Assembly (NCBI GenBank): GCA_016191565.1
Contig: JACPWA010000062.1
Coordinates: forward strand, 1 to 16,566
Origin: Simkania negevensis
GTDB lineage: Bacteria; Chlamydiota; Chlamydiia; Chlamydiales; Simkaniaceae
Length of the DNA stretch: 16,566 nt
Reading direction: 5' to 3'
Shown here: positions 8,386 through 14,735 of the stretch, piece by piece
How the letters are laid out: each line of letters starts with the position of its first letter
Position numbering within the stretch: position 1 is the stretch's first letter
Made by a program: the position numbers and the translations under genes
Notes under the pieces: model-generated
Told to the model about the DNA's origin: nothing
What the model saw: the letters and a program-made list of their open reading frames with translations, nothing else
Database searches by the model: none

Positions 8386-8414
8386 TTTACATTTAATCGA
8401 TTTCTTTTGATAGA
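8386..8414 (+). promoter_or_regulatory. Possible sigma-70-like promoter for ndh
   Basis: TTTACA (8386-8391) is followed after 17 bp by GATAGA (8409-8414), upstream of ndh. The -35 box matches consensus in five of six bases; the -10 box is weak. A purine-rich ribosome site, GAGGAAGGA at 8424-8432, follows, and the implied leader would be short. The 113-bp divergent region between hprK and ndh must carry promoters in both directions; this is only the best-looking candidate on the plus strand. Confidence 0.3.
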
Positions 8415-8434
8415 GTAAAGAAAGAGGAAGGAAG

Positions 8435-9691
8435 ATGAGCCATCCAAAAGTAGTGATCATCGGCGGAGGATTTGGTGGATTAAATGTCACCACCTATCTT
8501 AAACGCGCTAAACTTGAAATCACTCTGATCGATACAAAAAACCACCATCTCTTTCAGCCTCTTCTGTATCAAGTTGCAACAGCAGCTCTTTCCGCAGCAG
8601 ATATCGCCACTCCCCTCCGGGAAATCTTTAGTCACTATGAAAATACCAGTGTGATGATGGGAACGATCACAAAGATCGATAAAGAAAACCAAAAAGTCTC
8701 TTTTGCAAGTGGTGATGAGCTCTCCTATGATTATCTCGTAATCGCCGTGGGCGCCCGCCACTCCTATTTTGGGCATGATGAATGGGAAAAGATCGCTCCG
8801 GGACTTAAAACAATACGAGACGCCCTGAGGATTAGAGAAAATATCCTCCTTTCCTTTGAAAGAGCAGAAAGGGCAGAAAATCCCAAAGAGATAGAAAAAT
8901 ACTTAAACTTTATAGTAATTGGAGGAGGACCAACCGGAGTAGAAATGGCAGGTTCTATTGCCGAAATCGCTAGAGAGGCTCTCTTCAAAAACTTCCGACG
9001 GATCCGTCCCGAAACATCAAAAATCTATCTTCTTGAAGCTGCCCCCCGTATTCTTCCTCCCTATCCAGAATCCCTTTCCATAAGGGCAAGAAAAGATCTC
9101 GAATCGATGGGGGTCAAAGTAATCACTGGACAGCTAGTCACCAATGTCACAAAAGACGGAGTGGAAGTGGGAGGAAGGTTTATCGAAGCACACAACATCA
9201 TCTGGGCTGCAGGAAACCAGGCCTCTCCTCTACTTAAAACCCTAAATACCCCACTCGATAGACAAGGAAGGGTAATCATTGAACCAGATCTTTCCCTTCC
9301 TAACCACCCAGAGGTATTTGTGATCGGCGATGCTGCTTGCACTTTAGACAAAGATAACAAACCTCTTCCTGCTATTGCTCCTGTTGCCATCCAACAAGGG
9401 CGTTATGTAGCTAAGTTACTTAAAAGGAAAATTCCCAAACAAAAAAGGCGCCCTTTTCAATACCTCGATAAGGGAAGTATTGCAACCATTGGAAAAAACA
9501 AAGCGGTTGGATATGTCGGAGGATTTAAGATTAAAGGGTTTCTTGCCTGGATGATCTGGGGCTTTGTGCATATCGTCTACCTAGTGAGCTTCCGCAGCCG
9601 CTTTACGGTGACCCTCAACTGGGTTTTCCACTACTTCACCGGGCTGCGCGGCGCTCGCCTTATTCAACATTCTCTTGAGGAAGAGGCTTAA
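8435..9691 (+). CDS. ndh: Type II NADH:quinone dehydrogenase (NDH-2)
   Basis: A single-subunit flavoenzyme that oxidises NADH and reduces quinone at the inner face of the membrane without pumping protons. The 418-residue sequence has the N-terminal FAD-binding fold KVVIIGGGFGGL (5-16), an NADH-binding fold FIVIGGGPTGVEMAG (159-173), the second FAD motif VFVIGDAA (294-301) and APVAIQQGRYVAK (314-326). The hydrophobic C-terminal stretch FLAWMIWGFVHIVYLVSF (369-386) is the membrane-anchoring segment typical of the family. The ATG at 8435 has a strong purine-rich ribosome site. It is divergent from hprK. Its stop codon ends one base before the TA that borders mobile element A. C. trachomatis relies, to my knowledge, on a sodium-pumping NADH dehydrogenase, so this gene points to an environmental chlamydia. 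Confidence 0.95.
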   Translation: MSHPKVVIIGGGFGGLNVTTYLKRAKLEITLIDTKNHHLFQPLLYQVATAALSAADIATPLREIFSHYENTSVMMGTITKIDKENQKVSFASGDELSYDYLVIAVGARHSYFGHDEWEKIAPGLKTIRDALRIRENILLSFERAERAENPKEIEKYLNFIVIGGGPTGVEMAGSIAEIAREALFKNFRRIRPETSKIYLLEAAPRILPPYPESLSIRARKDLESMGVKVITGQLVTNVTKDGVEVGGRFIEAHNIIWAAGNQASPLLKTLNTPLDRQGRVIIEPDLSLPNHPEVFVIGDAACTLDKDNKPLPAIAPVAIQQGRYVAKLLKRKIPKQKRRPFQYLDKGSIATIGKNKAVGYVGGFKIKGFLAWMIWGFVHIVYLVSFRSRFTVTLNWVFHYFTGLRGARLIQHSLEEEA

Positions 9692-9852
9692 TACCATTTA
9701 TCAGAAATAACTTTGCATTTGAGCGCGTGAAAGCGCCGCGGTTCAGCGATCGTAAGTTTGGTTGTATTGGATTAATACTACCCAACTTACGATCGCTAAA
9801 TCCCGGCAGCTTTGACGTAGCTGAAATACAAAGTTATTTCTGGTAAATGGTA
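9692..9852. mobile_element. Miniature inverted-repeat element A (type I arms, conserved core)
   Basis: A noncoding palindrome directly after ndh. The outer arms 9691-9720 and 9824-9853 are inverted repeats of 30 bp with two mismatches, each ending TACCATTT. Inside, 9747-9762 and 9780-9795 form a 16-bp stem with one mismatch, capped by GTATT-N5-AATAC (9764-9778) in a 17-base loop. The segments between arms and stem also pair imperfectly (GTGAAAGC near 9727 with GCTTTGAC at 9809-9816). A TA lies at each end (9692-9693 and 9851-9852), consistent with a TA target duplication around a 157-bp element. There is no ORF, so it would need a transposase in trans. The core matches element B at 14361-14524; the arms do not. 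Confidence 0.75.
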
Positions 9853-9854
9853 TA

Positions 9855-9922
9855 AGGAGTGTTTTCAAAAGATTTCGGCGTTTGATACAGCTTAAGCGCC
9901 GAAATCTTTTGAAAACGCTCCC
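9855..9922. mobile_element. Miniature inverted-repeat element C (type II arms, core deleted)
   Basis: A 68-bp hairpin immediately after element A. The arms 9856-9884 and 9893-9921 are inverted repeats of about 29 bp, sharing GTTTTCAAAAGATTTCGGCG with the arms of element B. TA flanks it on both sides (9853-9854 and 9923-9924). The short loop ATACAGCT corresponds to the right inner margin of element B (ACACAGCC), so C looks like a B-type element that lost its core through a deletion starting near TTTGA/TTTA microhomology. It ends 24 bp before the comEC start codon, so any comEC promoter must lie in or beyond the repeats. Confidence 0.75.
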
Positions 9923-9946
9923 TAAAGTAGATAAAATGCAGTGCTT

Positions 9947-11470
9947 ATGAAACGAGCCCTGTGGAAGTGTTTTTATTTGCTTTCAGATGCCTTTACTGAG
10001 TTTCAAGCAAAAGCACCTGCGCTCCATCATGCCTTTTTTTTTCTCATTGGAATAGGAGGTGCCATCTCTCCTCTTTTTGTACTTTATGCCCTCCCTTTTC
10101 TTATCCTTAAAAAGGGAAAGAAAGAGAAAAGAGAACTTCTCCTCCTTCTTCTCTTCGGATTTTTCTTTTTTTCCTTACTCTATCCCCGAAAGGAGATCCC
10201 CGCTCCTATAGAGGGACAAGCTATTTTTCATATTGAGAAAATAAGGAAAATGAAAACCCATTTTTCTACTTCTTTTCTCTATGAAGGAACTCTAAAGGGA
10301 TTTTCTTCAGAAAAGGGAAATTTTTACCGCCTCCCTTGCAAGATTTTTATCCCTACTAAGATGAAACGCCCCCTAGCCAGTGTAGATTACCTGATCGATC
10401 ATTGCCGCTTAGAAGAAATATCTCCTTGGAACATCTTGTTAAAGGTAGATAAGAATACTATTTGGACCCCCATTGAAAAAGCACACAGCTCTGCAGAAGC
10501 GCGCTACCAAACAAAAGAAAAAGTGAAAAGTTTTTTTAGTAAACATTACCAAGAGCAAAGGGTCTTTGATCTTCTCAGTGGACTGGTGACAGGAGTGTGT
10601 GAAAATCAGATCCTTCTTTATGAATTTAGCAGATTAGGACTAAGCCATCTTTTAGCTATCTCTGGCTTTCACTTTGCTCTTCTTGCTACCTTTCTCACCT
10701 TTTTGCTAAAACCTCTTCCCTCTTTCAAAGCAAAAACCGTTTTATTGATCCTTTTGGTTAGCACCTACTATTTGTATATGGGGGAAAGTCCTTCGATTTC
10801 CCGTGCCTGGATAGCTATTCTTCTCTATCTCATTGCCACCTTGATGAATTACCAAACCTCCCCTCTCACTTTCCTCGGACTGGCGCTTCTTGCAGCTCTC
10901 ACCACCCAGCCTCTTGTTTTTTTGCAAGTCGGCTTTCAACTTAGTTTCCTAGCGACCCTTGGGATTTTTCTCTTTTTTCGCCCCTTTGATCAGCTTCTTT
11001 CCTCTTTACTTCCCTCCTACTCATTCAAAAAAGCCATAAAAATGACCCATGCTAATCAGTGGGGAGTTCTTTTTTCATATTTTCTTCGCAAGTCGCTTGC
11101 TCTCAACGGGGCAGTAATCCTTTTAACTTTACCCCTTCTTCTCTTTCACTTCCACAAGTTTCCCCTCCTTAGCCTTCTCTACAATCTCTTTTTTCCTTTT
11201 TTCTTTGGTATTCTTCTCTTCCTTCTCCTTCTTTCACTTCTTCTCTCTGCGGGGCTGCCGCCATTAGGGGCGGTGCTCCATCCGATCACTCAAAGCTACA
11301 GCCTCTTTCTTCTTACCTTGGTCTCGAATGCACCTAAGAAAATTGCTTTCTTCCTTCGGGTTCCCCCTTTTTCTCTTCATGTAGTTCTAATCATCCTGAT
11401 CATCACTATCCTCGGAGGAATTTTGCTTAGAAAGAATACTCCCAATCTTACAAACCGATCTCTCTGTTGA
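9947..11470 (+). CDS. comEC: ComEC/Rec2-type DNA uptake channel protein
   Basis: An inner-membrane protein of the ComEC/Rec2 family, which forms the channel that brings single-stranded DNA into the cytoplasm during natural transformation. From the ATG at 9947 it has 507 residues: two hydrophobic segments near the N-terminus (about 31-55 and 64-79), an extracytoplasmic OB-like region (about 85-180), then the Competence domain with the hallmark FSRLGLSHLLAISGFHFALL (227-246) and many membrane helices to the end. It lacks the C-terminal metallo-beta-lactamase domain found in full-length ComEC, so nuclease activity would have to come from elsewhere. The frame also allows a GTG at 9941, but the ATG is the better start; neither has a strong ribosome site. 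A 4-codon frame (9936-9950) overlaps the start. Elements A and C separate it from ndh. Confidence 0.92.
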   Translation: MKRALWKCFYLLSDAFTEFQAKAPALHHAFFFLIGIGGAISPLFVLYALPFLILKKGKKEKRELLLLLLFGFFFFSLLYPRKEIPAPIEGQAIFHIEKIRKMKTHFSTSFLYEGTLKGFSSEKGNFYRLPCKIFIPTKMKRPLASVDYLIDHCRLEEISPWNILLKVDKNTIWTPIEKAHSSAEARYQTKEKVKSFFSKHYQEQRVFDLLSGLVTGVCENQILLYEFSRLGLSHLLAISGFHFALLATFLTFLLKPLPSFKAKTVLLILLVSTYYLYMGESPSISRAWIAILLYLIATLMNYQTSPLTFLGLALLAALTTQPLVFLQVGFQLSFLATLGIFLFFRPFDQLLSSLLPSYSFKKAIKMTHANQWGVLFSYFLRKSLALNGAVILLTLPLLLFHFHKFPLLSLLYNLFFPFFFGILLFLLLLSLLLSAGLPPLGAVLHPITQSYSLFLLTLVSNAPKKIAFFLRVPPFSLHVVLIILIITILGGILLRKNTPNLTNRSLC

Positions 11471-11652
11471 ACATACAAGTAAGGAGAGAATAAGATATTG
11501 CATGACAAGTATATAAAGTAACGCTAAAGAAAGGATTTCTTTTCTGTTCCAAGTGACCATATTCCATCTTTCGTTTTTTGATAAAGAAATTTTAAAGCTC
11601 GAAGGTTGACCAAAATAAGGAAGGCATGGGAATATAGCGAGGTTCCCCTCAT
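11471..11652. other. Intergenic region between comEC and ftsK
   Basis: This holds the presumed ftsK promoter and no clear gene. The minus strand has an open frame 11387-11560 that could encode a 57-residue peptide with one hydrophobic segment (EILSLALLYILVMQYLILSL) and an acidic tail, overlapping the comEC 3' end; the frame continues open upstream without a start codon. Its ribosome site is poor, so I do not call it as a gene. No intrinsic terminator for comEC is evident. Confidence 0.4.
11606..11635 (+). promoter_or_regulatory. Possible sigma-70-like promoter for ftsK
   Basis: TTGACC (11606-11611) is followed after 18 bp by GAATAT (11630-11635), 17 bp upstream of the GTG start of ftsK. The -35 box matches in five of six positions and the -10 box is moderate. 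The inferred transcript would begin close to GAGG at 11639-11642, so the leader is short. This is a sequence-pattern call only. Confidence 0.3.
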
Positions 11653-12570
11653 GTGGCGGCCGTAGCTCAGTGGTTAATGAACCAGGCTACAGAGGGAAAA
11701 ATCAAGGAAAAACACCCAGAAATCAAAGGTTTGATTTTACTGGCTTCCTCTGCTTTCCTGTTCTTAAGTCTCGTCAGTTTTACCTTTGGCGCTCCAAAGG
11801 AGAATTGGCTCGGCCTTATTGGATACTACTCTGCCTATAGCCTCCTTTACCTTTTTGGACTCCCTTCTTACTTTGCTTTGGCCTATGCAGGATGGATCGG
11901 CTGGAAGCTTTTACTCTCCCACACCTTAGAAGGGCTGGGAATCAAAACCCTCTATTTTTCACTCTTTCTCCTCTCTATCTGTCTCCTTCTGAATCTTTTT
12001 GCTGAAACCCACCAGATAGAAAATTCCCTCATCCGATCCCACATCTATAAAGAAACCTTTTCCAGTGGATTCCCCTATTTTCATCGGGTTCATAGATATA
12101 ATTTTGGAGGAGCTCTTCTCTACTACCTCTACCGCGATCTCCCTCTGTGCAATTTGCAAAAATTACTTAGCAACATGGGGGTCTTTCTTACCTTTTCAAT
12201 TACGGGAATCATCTCTTTTATCCTTTTTACTAATACACGTCTTCTTCCTCTGATTAAAAAAACAGGATGTTTCCTTATCGAGGTAAAAAACTTTTTTCTT
12301 CATCTCATTGCCGACCTAAAGTCAGAAAGGATTCAAAAAGAGCCGATCGATTCCTCTTATGCCACCATTGAAAAATCACTCCAACAAAGCTCTTTGCCTA
12401 TAGAAAAAGAAGCTCTTTTTCCTTCTCTACATGAGGAGGAAGTTTCTCCTCCTTCTATAGAAAATGCCTCCTATAGGAGCCAGCCTGAACTTCTTGTCTC
12501 TACCCATCTAGAAAAGAAAATGACAGAGGGGAAAATCTCCCATGAAACTCTCTCTTATAAAGGATGCTAG
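11653..12570 (+). CDS. ftsK: FtsK/SpoIIIE N-terminal membrane domain (split gene, first half)
   Basis: The N-terminal half of the septum-located DNA translocase FtsK. It has about four to five hydrophobic segments: 24-46 (KGLILLASSAFLFLSLVSF), 55-78, 80-92, 97-115 and 172-198 (GVFLTFSITGIISFILF), matching the FtsK four-helix membrane domain, followed by a charged, serine-rich linker from about 215. The reading frame ends at TAG 12568-12570, exactly where the conserved motor region should begin, so the protein is 305 residues instead of about 750. The start is a GTG at 11653, with GAGG 10 bp upstream; an in-frame ATG at 11677 is an alternative. The next frame starts at 12564, overlapping the stop as ATGCTAG. 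The split may be genuine or a sequence error. Confidence 0.85.
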   Translation: MAAVAQWLMNQATEGKIKEKHPEIKGLILLASSAFLFLSLVSFTFGAPKENWLGLIGYYSAYSLLYLFGLPSYFALAYAGWIGWKLLLSHTLEGLGIKTLYFSLFLLSICLLLNLFAETHQIENSLIRSHIYKETFSSGFPYFHRVHRYNFGGALLYYLYRDLPLCNLQKLLSNMGVFLTFSITGIISFILFTNTRLLPLIKKTGCFLIEVKNFFLHLIADLKSERIQKEPIDSSYATIEKSLQQSSLPIEKEALFPSLHEEEVSPPSIENASYRSQPELLVSTHLEKKMTEGKISHETLSYKGC

Positions 12571-13910
12571 AGGAAACTTTACTAAGCTTTGGGATTGAAG
12601 CAAAGGTCGGGCAAATCAACTGTGGACCTACCATCACTTCTTTTGAAGTGCATCCCCCCATTGGAGTGAAAGTACAAAAGATCAAAGTGCTCGAAAACGA
12701 TATTGCTCTCAACCTTCAGGCAAAATCGATCCGGATCATCGCCCCGATCCCTGGCAAAGCTGCGGTGGGAGTAGAAATCCCTTCTGCTTGCCCTCAAGAG
12801 GTAGGCTTTAAAGAGATGCTTATGGAATATCAGAAAAAGGGGAAAAAACTCCACATCCCCATTCTCCTCGGCCAAAAGGTCACTGGAGAAAGTGTCATGG
12901 GAGATCTTACCAAAATGCCCCATTGTATTATCGCTGGAGCCACAGGCTCAGGAAAGTCGGTCTGTATCAATAGCATTGTCATGTCGATTCTTATGATGAC
13001 CCGTCCCGATGAGATCCGCCTTCTTCTGATCGATCCCAAAAAAGTTGAGCTAAGCTCCTATACTCGTCTTCCCCACATGATCGCCCCTGTGATTACAGAA
13101 CCTCATGGCGCTTACAGCGCTTTAAATTGGCTTGTGAAAGAGATGCAGGAGCGCTACGAGATCTTAAAACATCTTCAGCTTAGAAACATTCACGCCTTTA
13201 ATCACCGTAAAAGAGAAGAAGAGATCGAAGCAGAGTATAGCAAAGAAATTCCGCGCAAAATGCCCTATATTGTTGCTATTATCGATGAATTTGCTGACCT
13301 GATGATGGCCTCTAGCTCTGATCTTGAAACACCTATCGCTCGGATTGCGCAGATGGCAAGAGCAGTTGGAATCCACCTCATCTTAGCTACACAACGCCCC
13401 TCTCGCGAGGTGATCACAGGACTCATCAAAGCAAACTTCCCTACCCGCATTGCCTTCAAAGTCTCCTCCCGCATCAACAGCCAAATCATCCTCGATGAAA
13501 ATGGTGCTGAAACTCTCCTCGGCAATGGAGATCTCCTCTTTATGCCTCCTGGTTCTTCCCAGCTCATCCGAGCACAAGGGGTCTATGTAAGAGATGAGGA
13601 TATTAATCAGGTGATTGAACATATCGAAAGTCAGGCTAGGCCCCATTACCTGATCAAATCCTTCGATCAACTTGCCTCTGAAGATCTCGGCCTCGACGGA
13701 GGTGGAGAGTATAAAGATGACCTCTATACCAAAGCCTATCAAATAGTGATCCTTACTAAAACTGCCTCCACTACTTTCCTTCAAAGAAAGCTGAAGATCG
13801 GCTATGCCAGAGCAGCTAGTCTAATGGATGAACTAGAAAGTAATGGGGTGATCTCATCGCAGGAAGGAAGCCGCCCCAGACGGGTTTTAGTTGATCCAAC
13901 TGCGCCTTAA
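12564..13910 (+). CDS. ftsK: FtsK/SpoIIIE ATPase motor (split gene, second half)
   Basis: The C-terminal 448 residues of FtsK, a hexameric ATPase that pumps chromosomal DNA through the closing septum. It opens with the alpha subdomain LEETLLSFGIEAKV (2-15), which normally follows the linker without interruption, and GPTITSFEVHPPIGVKVQKI (21-40). The RecA-like motor has a Walker A GATGSGKS (125-132) and a Walker B IIDEFADLMM (239-248), with LILATQRPS and the downstream INSQIILDENGAETLLGNGDLL-type region intact. The last 65 or so residues form the gamma winged helix (LQRKLKIGYARAASLMDELE), which in other bacteria reads KOPS-type DNA sequences. The ATG at 12564 overlaps the first half's stop; AAAGG sits directly against it, so reinitiation after termination is more likely than independent initiation. 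Confidence 0.92.
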   Translation: MLEETLLSFGIEAKVGQINCGPTITSFEVHPPIGVKVQKIKVLENDIALNLQAKSIRIIAPIPGKAAVGVEIPSACPQEVGFKEMLMEYQKKGKKLHIPILLGQKVTGESVMGDLTKMPHCIIAGATGSGKSVCINSIVMSILMMTRPDEIRLLLIDPKKVELSSYTRLPHMIAPVITEPHGAYSALNWLVKEMQERYEILKHLQLRNIHAFNHRKREEEIEAEYSKEIPRKMPYIVAIIDEFADLMMASSSDLETPIARIAQMARAVGIHLILATQRPSREVITGLIKANFPTRIAFKVSSRINSQIILDENGAETLLGNGDLLFMPPGSSQLIRAQGVYVRDEDINQVIEHIESQARPHYLIKSFDQLASEDLGLDGGGEYKDDLYTKAYQIVILTKTASTTFLQRKLKIGYARAASLMDELESNGVISSQEGSRPRRVLVDPTAP

Positions 13911-13993
13911 CATCAGACCGCGTTAACGCCCTGGGGCATGAATTTCTAGGAAACAGCACTAAAATACATGTACGCTGCTAAATGCTTTTTTGT
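13911..13993. other. Convergent gap between ftsK and hicB
   Basis: An 83-bp gap where ftsK (+) and hicB (-) end facing each other. I see no strong hairpin with a T-run for either direction; a T6 run lies at 13986-13991 without a clear stem in front of it. Confidence 0.3.
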
Positions 13994-14317
13994 TTAACCA
14001 GCTACTTTTTCTAAGCACTCATTAATATAAGAATTAAGGCTAACTTGATGTTCTTGCGCTTGCATGGCTAGCCTAGCATGAAGATCTTGTTTCATACGAA
14101 GATTAAGCTTTCCAGAAAAGGATTTTTCTGGAGCTTTGCGTCTTTTTTTACACCAATCGAGATAATCATTAACAGAATCTCTAAAAGCGGACTCTATTTC
14201 GTCAACAGTAGTTCCTTGAAAAGTAATAACGGCTCTAATCCCCACAATTTCTCCATGGAAGATTTTAGCCTCGTTATCATAAGTAACTTGTCCATAGTAT
14301 CCTTTATACTTCATCAT
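13994..14317 (-). CDS. hicB: HicB family antitoxin
   Basis: A 107-residue HicB-type antitoxin, the partner that binds and silences the HicA RNA-cleaving toxin and usually represses its own operon. Residues 1-60 show the degenerate RNase-H-like HicB domain (YKGYYGQVTYDNEAKIFHGE, then GIRAVITFQGTTVDEIESAF and DSVNDYLDWCKK). The C-terminal part (SGKLNLRMKQDLHARLAMQA through SLNSYINECLEK) is a ribbon-helix-helix DNA-binding domain. The reading frame is complete. The ATG at 14317 overlaps the native hicA stop (TGA at 14316-14314), the usual translational coupling of hicA-hicB. A second ATG follows at once at 14314. Because hicA upstream is broken, this is an antitoxin without a working local toxin. 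Confidence 0.9.
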   Translation of the reverse strand: MMKYKGYYGQVTYDNEAKIFHGEIVGIRAVITFQGTTVDEIESAFRDSVNDYLDWCKKRRKAPEKSFSGKLNLRMKQDLHARLAMQAQEHQVSLNSYINECLEKVAG

Positions 14318-14735
14318 GGTTTAACTCCTGCATTGTCTAAAAAACGACGTACTGATACTAGGGAGCGTTCTCAAAAGATTTCGGCGTTTAGGTTGATGTG
14401 AAAGCTCCTGCGGTTTGCCGATCATAAATGGGCTAGTATTAACTAAATACAAGCCCATTTATGATCGACGAACCCCCAGGGCTTTGACACAGCCTAAGCG
14501 CCGAAATCTTTTGAAAACGCTCCCTAAAGCTCCTTTATCAGTTTCCTTTCTAGGATGAGGCCTATGAAATACTGCCTCTTCCTTACTTAGGATGACTCGT
14601 ACTCTTGATCCCCGGCCTTCTTCCATTTCAGCTCCTAGATGAGTAAAAAGAGCTTCGATATCTTTCCAGTTTACATTCGCTGGCGTAGGAGAAGTAAAAA
14701 ATAGCTTTTAAAATGCGGTAGTGTTTTTTGTTCAC
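14314..14735 (-). pseudogene. hicA: hicA toxin gene disrupted by a frameshift and by element B
   Basis: The minus strand upstream of hicB encodes a HicA-type mRNA interferase in three pieces. From a GTG at 14735 it reads MNKKHYRILKAIF. A T6 run (14696-14701 on the plus strand as A6) then has one extra base. In the next frame it continues with TSPTPANVNWKDIEALF and then the family's most conserved parts, GRGSRVRVIL and VFHRPHPRKETDKGAL. There element B interrupts it, and past the element the ending VSVRRFLDNAGVKP and a TGA overlap the hicB start. Without the 164-bp element, one TA copy and the extra T, the gene would be 84 residues, the normal size for this HicA subfamily. Read through, the frame stops inside the element after about 18 foreign residues. 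The toxin is very probably inactive. Confidence 0.88.
14361..14524. mobile_element. Miniature inverted-repeat element B inserted in hicA (type II arms, conserved core)
   Basis: A 164-bp palindromic element. The arms 14361-14390 and 14495-14524 are inverted repeats of 30 bp with two mismatches, starting GGGAGCG. It is flanked by TA on both sides (14359-14360 and 14525-14526). Removing it with one TA rejoins hicA in frame with the correct family sequence, so the TA is a true target-site duplication, as produced by IS630/Tc1-mariner type transposases. The core has a perfect 16-bp stem (14419-14434 with 14452-14467) and a GTATT-N5-AATAC tip (14436-14450), with GTGAAAGC (14397-14404) and GCTTTGAC (14481-14488) on either side. 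It carries no transposase and must have been moved in trans. Confidence 0.88.

Noticed and set aside
11655..11675. tRNA-like start GGCGGCCGTAGCTCAGTGG followed by TTA
   Set aside because: It resembles a tRNA 5' acceptor and D-arm start, but the D-stem does not close, and no anticodon arm, T-loop (GTTCGA) or 3' acceptor follows. It lies in the ftsK N-terminal coding region.
12555..12570. Programmed -1 ribosomal frameshift joining the two ftsK halves
   Set aside because: The only window for the shift (TAAAGGATGCTAG) has no X-XXY-YYZ heptamer and no obvious downstream structure.
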